The notes under the pieces: generated by a model
Databases searched by the model: none
What the model was told of the DNA's origin: nothing
Seen by the model: only the letters and a program-made list of their open reading frames with translations
Shown: piece after piece, positions 27,061 through 35,278 of the stretch
Numbering within the stretch: the first letter of the stretch is position 1
How the letters are laid out: every line of letters begins with the position of its first letter
Translations under genes and position numbers: made by a program
NCBI RefSeq assembly: GCF_020524545.1
Contig: NZ_JAIVLG010000001.1
Location: 186,001 to 250,000 of the forward strand
Direction: 5' to 3'
DNA length: 64,000 bases
From: Microbacterium paraoxydans
Lineage (GTDB): Bacteria; Actinomycetota; Actinomycetes; Actinomycetales; Microbacteriaceae

Positions 27061-27080
27061 CTAATCGATAATCGTTTGTG
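27061..27080 (-). promoter_or_regulatory. Promoter/operator of the importer-2 operon
   Basis: AATCGATAATCG at 27063-27074 lies between a possible minus-strand -35 TTCACA and -10 TGTAAA. It shares the 12-base core CGATTATCGATT (complement) with 13954-13965 and the word TCGATAAT with 18704-18711. This is the third site of a likely GntR regulon. The remaining 48 bp up to the ATG carry only the ribosome site. Confidence 0.6.
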
Positions 27081-27122
27081 AAGCGCGGCACGAGACGGAC
27101 CGTCAGGAGCAGCGGCGGAGAG

Positions 27123-27659
27123 TCAGCCGGCGGCGAGGCGCGCGCGGTATGCGGCGACCGCGTTCCGGTTCGCGCAGGTCGTGGAGCAGTACCGCTTCGA
27201 GCGGTTGCGCGAGAGGTCGAGGGCGATCGACCGGCAGGTGTCGTCGTCGCACACGGTGAGGCGCGAGCCTTCGTCGGCGCGGATGACGTCGATGAGCGCC
27301 ATGGCCGTCTCGATCAGGATGCGCTCGGCGAGGGGACGCTCGTCGGCGACGGCGTGCAGGTGCCAGTCGGCGCCGTCGTGGCGCACGAGCATGGGGGTGA
27401 GGAGGGCTTCGGCGAGGGCGTCGTTCACGTGCGCGGCCATGTCGTCGCGCGGGGCGAGGAGCATGTGTCGCAGCCGTCGGCGAAGGCGTCTCAACGAGGC
27501 GAGCTCGTCCTCGTCGCGGTCGATCCGGCCCGTGTAGGGGAACGCGCGGAAGAACGTCTCCTCGTCGGCGAGCTCGCTCAGGGTGTCTGGATCCTCCGCG
27601 GAGTTCACGAGCCAGACGGCTGCACGCAGCGCGTCTTCCGTGTCATCCGTGAAGATCAT
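27123..27659 (-). CDS. ABATE/CGNR zinc-finger regulator
   Basis: 178 residues. The N-terminal two thirds look like the ABATE stress-sensing domain (AAVWLVNSAEDPDTLSELAD, LRRLRRRLRHML). The C terminus is the CGNR zinc finger: CDDDTCRSIALDLSRNRSK then RYCSTTCANRNAVAAYRAR, with four cysteines. Proteins of this type are presumed DNA-binding regulators. It diverges from the EamA transporter gene with only 39 bp between starts, so one protein bound there could control both. Its own inducer is unknown. Confidence 0.9.
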   Translation of the reverse strand: MIFTDDTEDALRAAVWLVNSAEDPDTLSELADEETFFRAFPYTGRIDRDEDELASLRRLRRRLRHMLLAPRDDMAAHVNDALAEALLTPMLVRHDGADWHLHAVADERPLAERILIETAMALIDVIRADEGSRLTVCDDDTCRSIALDLSRNRSKRYCSTTCANRNAVAAYRARLAAG

Positions 27660-27660
27660 G

Positions 27661-27698
27661 TTGACACCTTACATCGCCGGCGACTACCGTCATCGATC
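27661..27698 (+). promoter_or_regulatory. Leaderless promoter of the EamA transporter gene
   Basis: A perfect -35 TTGACA (27661-27666), an 18-base spacer and a -10 TACCGT (27685-27690) end 8 bases before the ATG at 27699. No ribosome site fits, so the message is probably leaderless. The -35 box abuts the start of the divergent CGNR gene, an arrangement suited to control by that protein. Confidence 0.5.
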
Positions 27699-28664
27699 AT
27701 GAGCAAGGTGGCAGATGACGCGATCGGCCTGGCGCGGGGAGGCGTCCGCCTCGGTCTGCCCGTGGCCATCGCCGCCGCTTTCTCGTTCGGCATGTCCGGC
27801 GCCTGGGCGCGCGGGCTCATCGACGCCGGGTGGACCCCGGGGGCCGCGGTCACCGCGCGCATCTGGGTGGCGGCCTTGCTGCTGCTCGTGCCGACGGTGA
27901 TCGCGATGCGGGGCCGGTGGGGACTCCTGCGGCGCAACGTCGGCATGATCCTCGCCTACGGTCTCCTCGCCGTCACCGCGACGCAGCTGTTCTACTTCCA
28001 GGCGGTCGCCGTGATGGATGTGGGGATCGCCCTGCTCATCGAGTACACCGCCCCGGTCGCGGTGCTGCTGTGGCTCTGGCTGCGCAGAGGGGAGCGACCG
28101 ACGCGTCGAAGCGTCGTGGGCGCGGTCGTCGCCTTCGTCGGACTCGTGCTGATGCTCGACATCCTCACCGGAGCCGAGGTGAATGTGGGCGGTATCCTGT
28201 GGGCGCTCGGAGCCATGGTGGGGGCGGCGGCGTACTTCGTGCTGTCCGCCAAGGCCGACACGGGGCTGCCGCCGCTTGCGCTCGCCGGAAGCGGTCTGCT
28301 GCTCGGCGCGCTCGGACTCACCGTCGCCGGGGCGATCGGGGTCTTGCCGATCACCTGGACGACCGATGACGTCGCCTACCGGTTCGGCAGCGTGCCGTGG
28401 ATCGTCCCCGTGCTGGCGATGGGTGTCGTCGCGACGGCACTCGCGTATGTGCTCGGCATCGCGTCCACGCGGATGCTGGGTTCGCGGCTCGCCTCCTTCG
28501 TCGCGCTCGCCGAGGTCGTTGCGGCGCTCCTGTTCGGCTGGTTGCTGCTCGGGCAGCTCCCCGATCTGCTGCAGGTCCTTGGCGGGGTGCTCGTGCTCGT
28601 CGGCGTCATCGTGGTCAAGTTGGGCGAGCCGGTCACTCGGGAGTTCGTCGAGCCGGTGCCGTAA
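27699..28664 (+). CDS. EamA/DMT-family membrane transporter (RhtA-like)
   Basis: 321 residues with about ten predicted membrane helices in two EamA halves. The first half contains AAAFSFGMSGAWARGLIDAG and AVTATQLFYFQAVAVMDVGIALLIEYTAPVAVLLW, the conserved end-of-half motif; the second contains ALAYVLGIASTRMLGSRLASFVALAEVVAALLFGWLLLG. The family exports amino acids or other small metabolites from the cytoplasm. The ATG follows a likely leaderless promoter. It is transcribed away from the CGNR gene and is not obviously tied to the prp operon 90 bp downstream. Confidence 0.9.
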   Translation: MSKVADDAIGLARGGVRLGLPVAIAAAFSFGMSGAWARGLIDAGWTPGAAVTARIWVAALLLLVPTVIAMRGRWGLLRRNVGMILAYGLLAVTATQLFYFQAVAVMDVGIALLIEYTAPVAVLLWLWLRRGERPTRRSVVGAVVAFVGLVLMLDILTGAEVNVGGILWALGAMVGAAAYFVLSAKADTGLPPLALAGSGLLLGALGLTVAGAIGVLPITWTTDDVAYRFGSVPWIVPVLAMGVVATALAYVLGIASTRMLGSRLASFVALAEVVAALLFGWLLLGQLPDLLQVLGGVLVLVGVIVVKLGEPVTREFVEPVP

Positions 28665-28684
28665 CCGAGAGCTTCCTGGACGGG

Positions 28685-28748
28685 AATGTATACGGCGCTG
28701 CAGTCAGCTGTCCCTTCGGTCCCCTCGGTGCCCCGTTTATGTATACAC
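28685..28748 (+). promoter_or_regulatory. Twin ATGTATAC operator words before the prp operon
   Basis: The word ATGTATAC occurs at 28686-28693 and again at 28739-28746, 53 bp apart, on either side of the presumed promoter. It fits the GTATAC core typical of FadR-type GntR proteins. The same word, as a full palindrome ATGTATACAT, lies at 41415-41424 before etfB. Likely bound by the adjacent GntR protein. Confidence 0.65.
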
Positions 28749-28755
28749 TGAGGGC

Positions 28756-29442
28756 ATGACCCTTCCCGTGGAGCGCACCTCGGCCGGTGATCGCGCGTAC
28801 GCGGCGCTTCTCGACGACATCCAGTCGGGCACGCTCGCCGCAGGTGTCGTGCTCGGCGAGGTCGAGCAGGCCGAGCGCCTGGGGGTGAGCCGCACGCCGA
28901 TGCGCGAAGCACTGCGCAGGCTCGCCGCCGACGGACTCGTCGTCCAGCAGTCGCCGCGGGTCACGGTGGTCGCCGACCTCGACGCCGACGACATCCGCTC
29001 GCTCTTCGAGATCCGCCGCGCCCTCGAGGAGAGCTCGGCGCGCCTCGCCGCCGCCAGGGGAGATGCTTCCCTGTTCGCCGCGCTCGCCGACGAGTTCGCC
29101 CATGTCGACCTCGACGCCGTCGCCGGCCGTGACGCCTATTACGCGCTGATCGCCCGCTTCGACGCCGCCCTCGACGCGGCCGTGGCGAACGACTACATCG
29201 CCTCTGCGCTGCGCACGGTGCGCACGCACCTCGTGCGGGTCCGCCGGATGGCGCGGGACAACCCCGCTCGACTCGCCGCTTCCGCCGGCGAGCACCGCAC
29301 CATCGCCGAGGCCCTCGCCGCCCGCGACGGCGACCTCGCCGCCCACGCCACGCACGTGCACCTGCACAACGCGCTCACCGGCATCCTCGACTCCCTCCCC
29401 GAAGACGTCTCGTCTCCTCCCACGACCGAAGGACTCTCATGA
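28756..29442 (+). CDS. GntR-family regulator of the methylcitrate operon
   Basis: 228 residues with an N-terminal winged helix ([20 protein letters not shown], then [19 protein letters not shown]) and an FCD-type C-terminal domain ([20 protein letters not shown] ... [20 protein letters not shown]). The ATG is 8 bases after a GAGGG-like site. The gene overlaps prpD (ATGA), so it is first in the gntR-prpDBC operon and should sense a methylcitrate-cycle intermediate and act on the ATGTATAC words just upstream. That regulator placement is known for actinobacterial prp operons; the ligand is inferred. Confidence 0.9.
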   Translation: MTLPVERTSAGDRAYAALLDDIQSGTLAAGVVLGEVEQAERLGVSRTPMREALRRLAADGLVVQQSPRVTVVADLDADDIRSLFEIRRALEESSARLAAARGDASLFAALADEFAHVDLDAVAGRDAYYALIARFDAALDAAVANDYIASALRTVRTHLVRVRRMARDNPARLAASAGEHRTIAEALAARDGDLAAHATHVHLHNALTGILDSLPEDVSSPPTTEGLS

Positions 29443-30965
29443 CCGTCACCCACCACGTCCGCGTGCATCGCAGCGACGAGAACCTCGCACGTGAGGATCA
29501 GCTCGCCTGGAGGATCGCCGAGGTCGCCGCCGACCCGGTCGAGGTCGAGCAGGACGTCGTCGACATGATCATCAACCGCATCATCGACAACGCCTCCGTC
29601 GCCGCAGCCTCCCTGACCCGGGCGCCCATCAATGCGGCGAGGGCCCAGGCGTTCAGCCATCCCGTCTCGACCGGCGGTGTCGGCGCGAACCTCTTCGGCG
29701 CCGCACTCGATCACCACACCAGCCCCGAGTGGGCGGCGTGGGCGAACGGCGTGGCCGTGCGTGAGCTCGACTACCACGACACGTTCCTCGCCGCGGAGTA
29801 CTCGCACCCCGGCGACAACATCCCGCCGATCCTCGCGGTCGCCCAGCACGCGGGCAAGGACGGGCGGGCTCTCGTGCGCGGCATCGCCACCGGCTACGAG
29901 ATCCAGATGGACCTGGTGCGCGCGATCTGCCTGCACAAGCACAAGATCGACCACGTGGCCCACCTCGGCCCCTCGGCAGCCGCCGGCATCGGCACCCTGC
30001 TCGGTCTCGACGTCGAAACCATCTATCAGGCCATCGGCCAGGGCCTGCACACCACGACCGCCACCCGCCAGAGCCGCAAGGGCGAGATCTCGACCTGGAA
30101 GGCGCACGCTCCGGCCTTCGCGGGCAAGATGGCCGTCGAAGCGGTCGACCGGGCGATGCGCGGGCAGACCAGCCCCGCCCCGATCTACGAGGGTGAGGAC
30201 GGGGTGATCGCGTGGATGCTCGACGGCAAGGACGCCTCCTACGACGTGCCGCTGCCCGCTGCGGGCGAGCCGAAGCGTGCGATCCTCGACTCGTACACGA
30301 AGGAGCACTCGGCCGAGTACCAGGCGCAGGCGCTCATCGATCTCGCCCGCAAGCTCGGGATCGAGAACCCGGCGCTGCGTGACCCCGCGAACATCGAGCG
30401 GATCGTCATCCACACCAGCCACCACACCCACAACGTGATCGGCTCCGGGGCGAACGACCCGCAGAAGTACGACCCGACCGCCTCGCGCGAGACGCTCGAC
30501 CACTCGGTGCCCTACATCTTCGCGGTCGCGCTGCAGGATGGCGGCTGGCACCACGTCGACTCCTACGCGCCGGAGCGGGCCGGCCGTGCGAACACCGTCG
30601 CGCTGTGGCACAAGATCACCACGGCCGAGGACGCTGAGTGGACCCGCCGCTACCACTCGGAGGACCCCGATGAGAAGGCGTTCGGCGGTCGCGTCGAGAT
30701 CCTCCTCACCGACGGGTCGACCGTGGTGGACGAGATCGCCGTCGCGGATGCCCACCCCCTCGGGGCGCGTCCATTCGCTCGCGAGAACTACATCGCGAAG
30801 TTCCGCCTGCTGGCGGAGCCCGTGCTCGAACCCGCCGAGATCGAGCGGTTCCTGAACCTCGTCCAGCGCCTGCCCGAGCTGACCGCGGCCGAGGTCGGCG
30901 AGCTGTCGATCGTCGCGAAGCCCGGAGTGCTCGAGAACGCTCCGGCGCCAGCGGGACTCTTCTGA
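29439..30965 (+). CDS. prpD: 2-Methylcitrate dehydratase
   Basis: 508 residues, the length of PrpD of the MmgE/PrpD family. Characteristic stretches include [20 protein letters not shown], the [20 protein letters not shown] active-site region near residue 112, [20 protein letters not shown] and [21 protein letters not shown]. It dehydrates 2-methylcitrate to 2-methyl-cis-aconitate in propionyl-CoA disposal. The operon order with prpB and prpC, both with short or overlapping junctions, confirms the assignment. Confidence 0.96.
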   Translation: MTVTHHVRVHRSDENLAREDQLAWRIAEVAADPVEVEQDVVDMIINRIIDNASVAAASLTRAPINAARAQAFSHPVSTGGVGANLFGAALDHHTSPEWAAWANGVAVRELDYHDTFLAAEYSHPGDNIPPILAVAQHAGKDGRALVRGIATGYEIQMDLVRAICLHKHKIDHVAHLGPSAAAGIGTLLGLDVETIYQAIGQGLHTTTATRQSRKGEISTWKAHAPAFAGKMAVEAVDRAMRGQTSPAPIYEGEDGVIAWMLDGKDASYDVPLPAAGEPKRAILDSYTKEHSAEYQAQALIDLARKLGIENPALRDPANIERIVIHTSHHTHNVIGSGANDPQKYDPTASRETLDHSVPYIFAVALQDGGWHHVDSYAPERAGRANTVALWHKITTAEDAEWTRRYHSEDPDEKAFGGRVEILLTDGSTVVDEIAVADAHPLGARPFARENYIAKFRLLAEPVLEPAEIERFLNLVQRLPELTAAEVGELSIVAKPGVLENAPAPAGLF

Positions 30966-31867
30966 TGCTGTACTCCACCATCACCCCGTCCGAGAAGCGC
31001 CGTCTGTTCCGCGAGCGGCTCGCGAGCGGGGAGCTGCTGCGCTTCCCCGGCGCGTTCAACCCGCTGAGTGCACGTCTGATCGAGCAGAAGGGCTTCGACG
31101 GCGTCTACATCTCGGGTGCCGTGCTCTCGGCCGATCTGGGCCTCCCCGACATCGGCCTCACCACGCTCACCGAGGTCGCCGTTCGTGCGAAGCAGATCGC
31201 TCGCATGACCGACCTGCCCGCGATCGTCGATGCCGACACCGGCTTCGGCGAACCGATGAACGTCGCCCGCACCATCCAGGAGCTCGAGGATGCGGGTCTC
31301 GCCGGCACGCACATCGAGGACCAGATCAACCCGAAGCGCTGCGGTCACCTCGACGGCAAGAGCGTGGTCGACGAGGACACGGCGATCAAGCGCATCCGCG
31401 CCGCCGCCGACGCCCGTCGCGACGAGAACTTCCTCATCATGGCCCGCACCGACATCCGGGCTGTCGAGGGGTTGGATGCGGCGATCGACCGCGCTAAGGC
31501 TCTGGCGGACGCGGGCGCCGACGCCGTGTTCCCCGAGGCGATGCGCACGCTCGCGGAGTTCGAGGCCATGGCCGAGGCGCTCGACGTGCCGATCCTGGCG
31601 AACATGACGGAGTTCGGCAAGAGCGAGCTCTTCTCCGTGGACCAGCTGCGCGATGCCGGGGTCAACCTCGTCATCTGGCCGGTGTCGCTGCTGCGCATCT
31701 CGATGGGGGCCGCGGGCCGTGCGCTCGATACGCTGAACGAAGAGGGGCACCTGACCTCGAAGCTCAGCGAGATGCAGCACCGCGCCGACCTCTACGACCT
31801 GATCGACTACGAGTCGTACAACCATTTCGACTCCGGTGTCTTCAACTTCACCATCACGAAGGAGTGA
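30965..31867 (+). CDS. prpB: Methylisocitrate lyase
   Basis: 300 residues of the isocitrate lyase/PEP mutase superfamily. The metal and catalytic loop GTHIEDQINPKRCGHLDGK (KRCGH, catalytic cysteine) is at about 115-130, with VDADTGFGEP and IMARTDIRAVEG as metal/substrate segments. It cleaves 2-methylisocitrate to pyruvate and succinate. Its ATG overlaps the prpD stop, and its stop lies just before prpC's ATG. Confidence 0.96.
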   Translation: MLYSTITPSEKRRLFRERLASGELLRFPGAFNPLSARLIEQKGFDGVYISGAVLSADLGLPDIGLTTLTEVAVRAKQIARMTDLPAIVDADTGFGEPMNVARTIQELEDAGLAGTHIEDQINPKRCGHLDGKSVVDEDTAIKRIRAAADARRDENFLIMARTDIRAVEGLDAAIDRAKALADAGADAVFPEAMRTLAEFEAMAEALDVPILANMTEFGKSELFSVDQLRDAGVNLVIWPVSLLRISMGAAGRALDTLNEEGHLTSKLSEMQHRADLYDLIDYESYNHFDSGVFNFTITKE

Positions 31868-31869
31868 CC

Positions 31870-33003
31870 ATGACCGAGCCGGACATCAAGAAGGGCCTCG
31901 CAGGAGTCGTCGTCGACACGACCGCGATCTCGAAGGTCAATCCCGAGACGAACAGCCTGCTGTACCGCGGCTATCCGGTGCAGGAGCTGGCGGACACGCA
32001 GCCGTTCGAAGCGGTCGCGTATCTGCTCTGGCACGGCGAGCTGCCGACGCCCGAGGAGCTGGCGGCGTTCCGGGTGGAGGAGCGCAGACACCGCGCACTC
32101 GCCGACAACGTCAAGGCCGCGATCGACCTGGTCCCGCTCGACGCGCACCCGATGGACGAGGTGCGCACGGCGGTGAGCCTGATCGGCGCCTCCGACCCCG
32201 GTGCGGGCGGCTCGGTGCTCGATGCGGGCGGCAGCCCCGAGCAGAACCTCGAGCGCAGCATCCGCCTGTTCGCCGCGCTTCCGGCCATCGTCGCCTACGG
32301 TCAGCGTCGCCGCCGCGGGCAGGAGCTCATCGCTCCCCGGGACGACCTCGACTACTCCGCGAACTTCCTGTGGATGACCTTCGGCGAAGAGGCGCACGAC
32401 GTCGTGGTGGACGCCTTCAACCGCTCGATGATCCTGTATGCGGAGCACTCGTTCAACGCCTCGACGTTCACCGCCCGGGTGATCACCTCGACCCTGAGCG
32501 ACATCTACTCCGCCGTCGTCGGGGCCATCGGCGCGCTCAAGGGGCCGTTGCACGGTGGGGCGAACGAGGCCGTGCTGCACATCTTCGACGACATCGGCAC
32601 TGCCGACAACGTGGTGCCGTGGCTCGACAAGGCACTCGCCGAGAAGCGCAAGATCATGGGCTTCGGGCACCGGGTCTACAAGAAGGGCGACTCCCGGGTG
32701 CCGACCATGAAGGCCGCCCTCGACACCCTCGTCGAGCACTACGACCGCCGTGATGTGGCCGAGTTGTACGACACGCTCGAGTCGGAGTTCGTGACGCGCA
32801 AGGGTATCTACCCGAACCTCGACTATCCGTCGGGTCCTGCCTACAACCTCATCGGCTTCGACACCCTCACCTTCACGCCGCTCTTCGTGGCGGCGCGGGT
32901 GACCGGGTGGACCGCGCACGTCATCGAGCAGGCCGGCTCGAACGCGCTGATCCGTCCGCTCTCGCACTACGACGGCCCGGACGAGCGGCACGTCGAGGGC
33001 TGA
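31870..33003 (+). CDS. prpC: 2-Methylcitrate synthase
   Basis: 377 residues of the citrate synthase family, in the size class of bacterial methylcitrate synthases. Catalytic histidines lie in AEHSFNAST and GPLHGGANEAV and in MGFGHRVYKKGDSRVP, and the aspartate region is NLDYPSGPAYNLIGF. It joins propionyl-CoA and oxaloacetate. I chose the ATG at 31870 because GGAG lies five bases upstream; the GTG at 31864 is less well placed. Last gene of the gntR-prpDBC operon, followed by a palindromic repeat. Confidence 0.94.
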   Translation: MTEPDIKKGLAGVVVDTTAISKVNPETNSLLYRGYPVQELADTQPFEAVAYLLWHGELPTPEELAAFRVEERRHRALADNVKAAIDLVPLDAHPMDEVRTAVSLIGASDPGAGGSVLDAGGSPEQNLERSIRLFAALPAIVAYGQRRRRGQELIAPRDDLDYSANFLWMTFGEEAHDVVVDAFNRSMILYAEHSFNASTFTARVITSTLSDIYSAVVGAIGALKGPLHGGANEAVLHIFDDIGTADNVVPWLDKALAEKRKIMGFGHRVYKKGDSRVPTMKAALDTLVEHYDRRDVAELYDTLESEFVTRKGIYPNLDYPSGPAYNLIGFDTLTFTPLFVAARVTGWTAHVIEQAGSNALIRPLSHYDGPDERHVEG

Positions 33004-33022
33004 CCTTCCGCCCGCACCAGCT

Positions 33023-33079
33023 TCGAATCGCGCAAATGGTCCTGTTTCATGCCGAGACGGGACCATTTGCGCGATTCGA
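33023..33079. repeat. Dispersed palindromic repeat, copy R1
   Basis: Perfect 20-bp inverted repeat: arms 33023-33042 (TCGAATCGCGCAAATGGTCC) and 33060-33079, loop 17 bases. Between convergent prpC and the ABM-domain gene. Same family as copies at 33785, 34901, 38922 and 60972. There is no T-run after the stem, so it is not a typical intrinsic terminator, though it could act as one. Confidence 0.9.
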
Positions 33080-33100
33080 GCGGGCGCAGCGGGGGACTCG

Positions 33101-33685
33101 TCAGCGGGTGAGCCAGCTCCGCAACGACCGGGTCACGAAGGGCAGCACCCAGTAGGCCATGATCGGGGTCAGGACCAGTGTCGTGAGGAGTACCCGCAGC
33201 CAGATCGGGAGGCTCTCCCATCCGGGCACGGGACTCAGCGCGTAGGTGAAGGCCAGGTTCACCGGGAAGAAGCCCAGCCAGATCGAGGTCGCCTGCTTCC
33301 ACCGCGGAGGCGCGGGTGCGATGGCGACCGTGGCGGTGCCCCCGTCGGAGGACGGGAGCGTGATCGTCCCGGTGGTCGGCTCGTCGAACCAGCCCTCGAT
33401 GCCGGTGCGCCGTTTGGAGCGCTCGCTTCGGACGAAGCCCTCGCCCATCGACAGCCACCACGTGCGCTCGGCCGACTGCTCCCACTGGACGAGCGACTCC
33501 TCGCTCGCGAAGCGGTACAGCATGTGCCAGACCTGAGAGTCCTCGCCGGCGCGCACCCAGCCCGACCCCAGGAAGCCCGGATACTTCGTCGCGAGGTTCA
33601 CCCCCGTCTGCACCCAGGCGGTCGCCTCGGTGATGCGGCCGGGGTCGACTTCGCGGCGGATGGACACGGTGACGGGCTCGGACAT
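33101..33685 (-). CDS. ABM-domain protein with two C-terminal membrane helices
   Basis: 194 residues. Residues 1-90 resemble the antibiotic-biosynthesis-monooxygenase/dimeric ferredoxin-like fold: VTVSIRREVDPGRITEATAW, YPGFLGSGWVRAGEDSQVWHMLYRFASEESLVQWEQS. Two helices near the C terminus (IWLGFFPVNLAFTYAL and LRVLLTTLVLTPIMAYWVL) make it a membrane protein. Similar actinobacterial proteins are known only from sequence; function is unknown. It is flanked by palindromic repeats R1 and R2 on both sides and shares no operon with its neighbours. Confidence 0.78.
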   Translation of the reverse strand: MSEPVTVSIRREVDPGRITEATAWVQTGVNLATKYPGFLGSGWVRAGEDSQVWHMLYRFASEESLVQWEQSAERTWWLSMGEGFVRSERSKRRTGIEGWFDEPTTGTITLPSSDGGTATVAIAPAPPRWKQATSIWLGFFPVNLAFTYALSPVPGWESLPIWLRVLLTTLVLTPIMAYWVLPFVTRSLRSWLTR

Positions 33686-33784
33686 GATGCGGTCCTCGGG
33701 ACACGGACGCTCGGGGTCGGGGCGTCGAAGCGGATGCGCCAGGGTGGCGGCGCACGGTCGATTCTAGGCGGTGTCTCCCCGGCC

Positions 33785-33843
33785 TTCGAATCGCGCAACT
33801 GGTCGGATTCTGCGGTGTGAATCGACCAGTTGCGCGATTCGAA
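33785..33843. repeat. Dispersed palindromic repeat, copy R2
   Basis: Perfect 21-bp inverted repeat: arms 33785-33805 and 33823-33843, loop 17 bases, same length as in R1. The arms read TTCGAATCGCGCAACTGG and its complement, so relative to R1 an A-T stem pair has become C-G on both sides. It sits between two minus-strand genes. Confidence 0.9.
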
Positions 33844-33850
33844 AGCGGTG

Positions 33851-34840
33851 TCAGTGGTGCAGTGCCGCCACGACCCGACGGACCAGTTCTTCCGGCTTGT
33901 GCAGGAGAGGTGAGGTGACTTCGATGACGGTCCATCCGGCGGCCCGCAGCGCCGCGATGCGCTCGACGTCCTGCGCCCAGCGGTGGTCGTGGAGCATCCC
34001 GAGGTACTCGATCGCCACTCGTTCTTGCACGTAGGCCAGATCGACGCAGGCGAGGAACCGTCCGTCCTCATCGAGCACGTCGAGATTGAGCTGCGGCTCC
34101 GGCAGCCCGGCCGAGACGAGGACATGGCGCACGTGTGTCTCCCGCGGTGACCAGGAGTCCTCGCGAATGGAGGCGAGTGCTGTGCGCAGCCGGTCGGCAC
34201 CCCGTCGACGGCCGGCCTCGAGTGCGTTCCTCAACTCCTCCACGGTCGACAGGGGTGGACGTCCCGCGTGGGGGCGTCCATGACCGGGTCTCCACTGTCG
34301 ACAGAAGTAGTCCCCGAGCGCGACGAGATCGACCACGGGCAGGTCCCCCAGCGCCACCCAGGTCGCAGCAGGCGAGGTCACTCGCAGCCCGTCGTGGATC
34401 TCGGTGGAGGTGAGGCTGGCCAGCGTGCGGTGGCCGATGATGCCGCGCGCACGAGGAAAAGGTATCGCTCCGGATGCGCTCACATGCAGGCCCAGGTGCT
34501 CCCCGGCGGCGATCTCGCCCCGCATGTCGAGTTCGAGGGGCAGAGGTGCACCCCAGATCGATGCCGCCGTCCGGTGACTGAAGAAATGGCCCGGATGCAG
34601 TCTCGCCGCGTACAGCCGGGCGCGGGCGACACGACCTCGCCGCTGTCTTTCGTAAGGGTCCGCGATGTCCGTCACGTCGTCGTCCAGAGCGTCCGCGGCG
34701 TCGCGATGCGCACGGACTCCGTGGAAAGGTGCTCGCAGGTCGGACCCGCGCAGACGACCCCGACATACCCCGTGCAGTCGCGCGATGCGTACGGAGAACG
34801 TGTCGTCGAAGCCGTCAGGTAGTGGATGTCGTCGTCCCAT
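33851..34840 (-). CDS. DUF559-type endonuclease-fold protein
   Basis: 329 residues. The last 110 residues resemble the Vsr/DUF559 PD-(D/E)XK-like domain: SPRETHVRHVLVSAGLPEP, ACVDLAYVQERVAIEYLGML, then WAQDVERIAALRAAGWTVIE. The D of CVDLAY and the E of VAIEYLG fit the metal-binding pattern. The N-terminal part (YAARLHPGHFFSHRTAASIW, VTSPAATWVALG) resembles AbiEi-like actinobacterial proteins of unknown role. Such genes are common and scattered in Microbacteriaceae; DNA cleavage is not shown. The ATG at 34840 precedes MGRRHPLPDGFDDTF, the first plausible family text; longer frames read through repeat R3. Confidence 0.8.
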   Translation of the reverse strand: MGRRHPLPDGFDDTFSVRIARLHGVCRGRLRGSDLRAPFHGVRAHRDAADALDDDVTDIADPYERQRRGRVARARLYAARLHPGHFFSHRTAASIWGAPLPLELDMRGEIAAGEHLGLHVSASGAIPFPRARGIIGHRTLASLTSTEIHDGLRVTSPAATWVALGDLPVVDLVALGDYFCRQWRPGHGRPHAGRPPLSTVEELRNALEAGRRRGADRLRTALASIREDSWSPRETHVRHVLVSAGLPEPQLNLDVLDEDGRFLACVDLAYVQERVAIEYLGMLHDHRWAQDVERIAALRAAGWTVIEVTSPLLHKPEELVRRVVAALHH

Positions 34841-34900
34841 GGACACCACCGTGGCGCAGTGCCCCCGGCCCCCGTGGTCGTCATCCACAGGCTCGCTCCC

Positions 34901-34963
34901 CGTTCGAATCGCGCAATTCGTCCAATACGAGACCCGGATGCGACAGGTTGCGCGATTCGAACG
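34901..34963. repeat. Dispersed palindromic repeat, copy R3
   Basis: Perfect 16-bp arms CGTTCGAATCGCGCAA (34901-34916) and TTGCGCGATTCGAACG (34948-34963), with a degenerate inner part. It lies just upstream of the DUF559-type gene. Same family as R1, R2 and R4. Confidence 0.85.
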
Positions 34964-34990
34964 GCCCCCAAACGGTGCCGCGACGAAGAG

Positions 34991-35040
34991 GACCCCCGCC
35001 GACCCGATTCGGCGGGGGTCTCGCGGTGTGGGAACCGCGA
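34991..35040. terminator. Strong GC hairpin with adjacent small hairpin
   Basis: Stem of 12 perfect pairs, GACCCCCGCCGA (34991-35002) with TCGGCGGGGGTC (35009-35020), loop of six, followed at once by TCGCGGT/ACCGCGA (35021-35027 with 35034-35040). No gene ends nearby on the plus strand. On the minus strand a pyrimidine-rich tail (CCTCTTCGTC) follows, which would suit a leader terminator. It could also be a small RNA end. Function uncertain. Confidence 0.5.
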
Positions 35041-35200
35041 CGGGAGCGAGAGTGCTCACCGTGCGCGCGGTAGACGTGACACCCGATCCGGTCTGAGTCT
35101 CTGTCCGCGCAAGTGCAGTTGTACCCGCGGGAGATGACCGGCCGGTGAACGCGGCGCGAACAACCTCGACGGATGCGGCGATCCACGCGGAACAAACTGA

Positions 35201-35236
35201 TAGGACGTCCTAGTAAATATCCGGACGCCGGAGTAA
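35201..35236 (+). promoter_or_regulatory. Probable operator of the valine-catabolism operon
   Basis: A 12-bp palindrome TAGGACGTCCTA (35201-35212) is followed by GTAAATA, and the related GGACGCCGGAGTAAACT follows about 22 bp later, giving a direct repeat of the form GGACGnC..AGTAAA. It lies 45-80 bp before mmsA. A dimeric (TetR-like) repressor is plausible; none is encoded beside it. Confidence 0.4.
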
Positions 35237-35278
35237 ACTCCTCAATGTGCCAACGACGGCACGGAGGGATGTCACACA

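Larger units (their letters stand above)
34841..35278. other. 438-bp non-coding region with repeats and hairpins before mmsA
   Basis: Divergent gap between the DUF559-type gene and mmsA with no convincing gene. It holds repeat R3 (34901-34963), a 12-bp stem hairpin (34991-35020), a second 7-bp stem hairpin (35021-35040), a stretch without clear structure (35041-35190) and a probable operator-promoter for mmsA (35195-35240). Confidence 0.7.

Noticed and set aside
33023-34963. A CRISPR array made from the regularly recurring repeats
   Set aside because: The copies are palindromic, spaced by hundreds of bases with genes between them, and no cas genes are present.
34841-35278. A tRNA or protein gene in the 438-bp gap before mmsA
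   Set aside because: No cloverleaf could be drawn, and the open frames here read through palindromic DNA without a ribosome site or domain.
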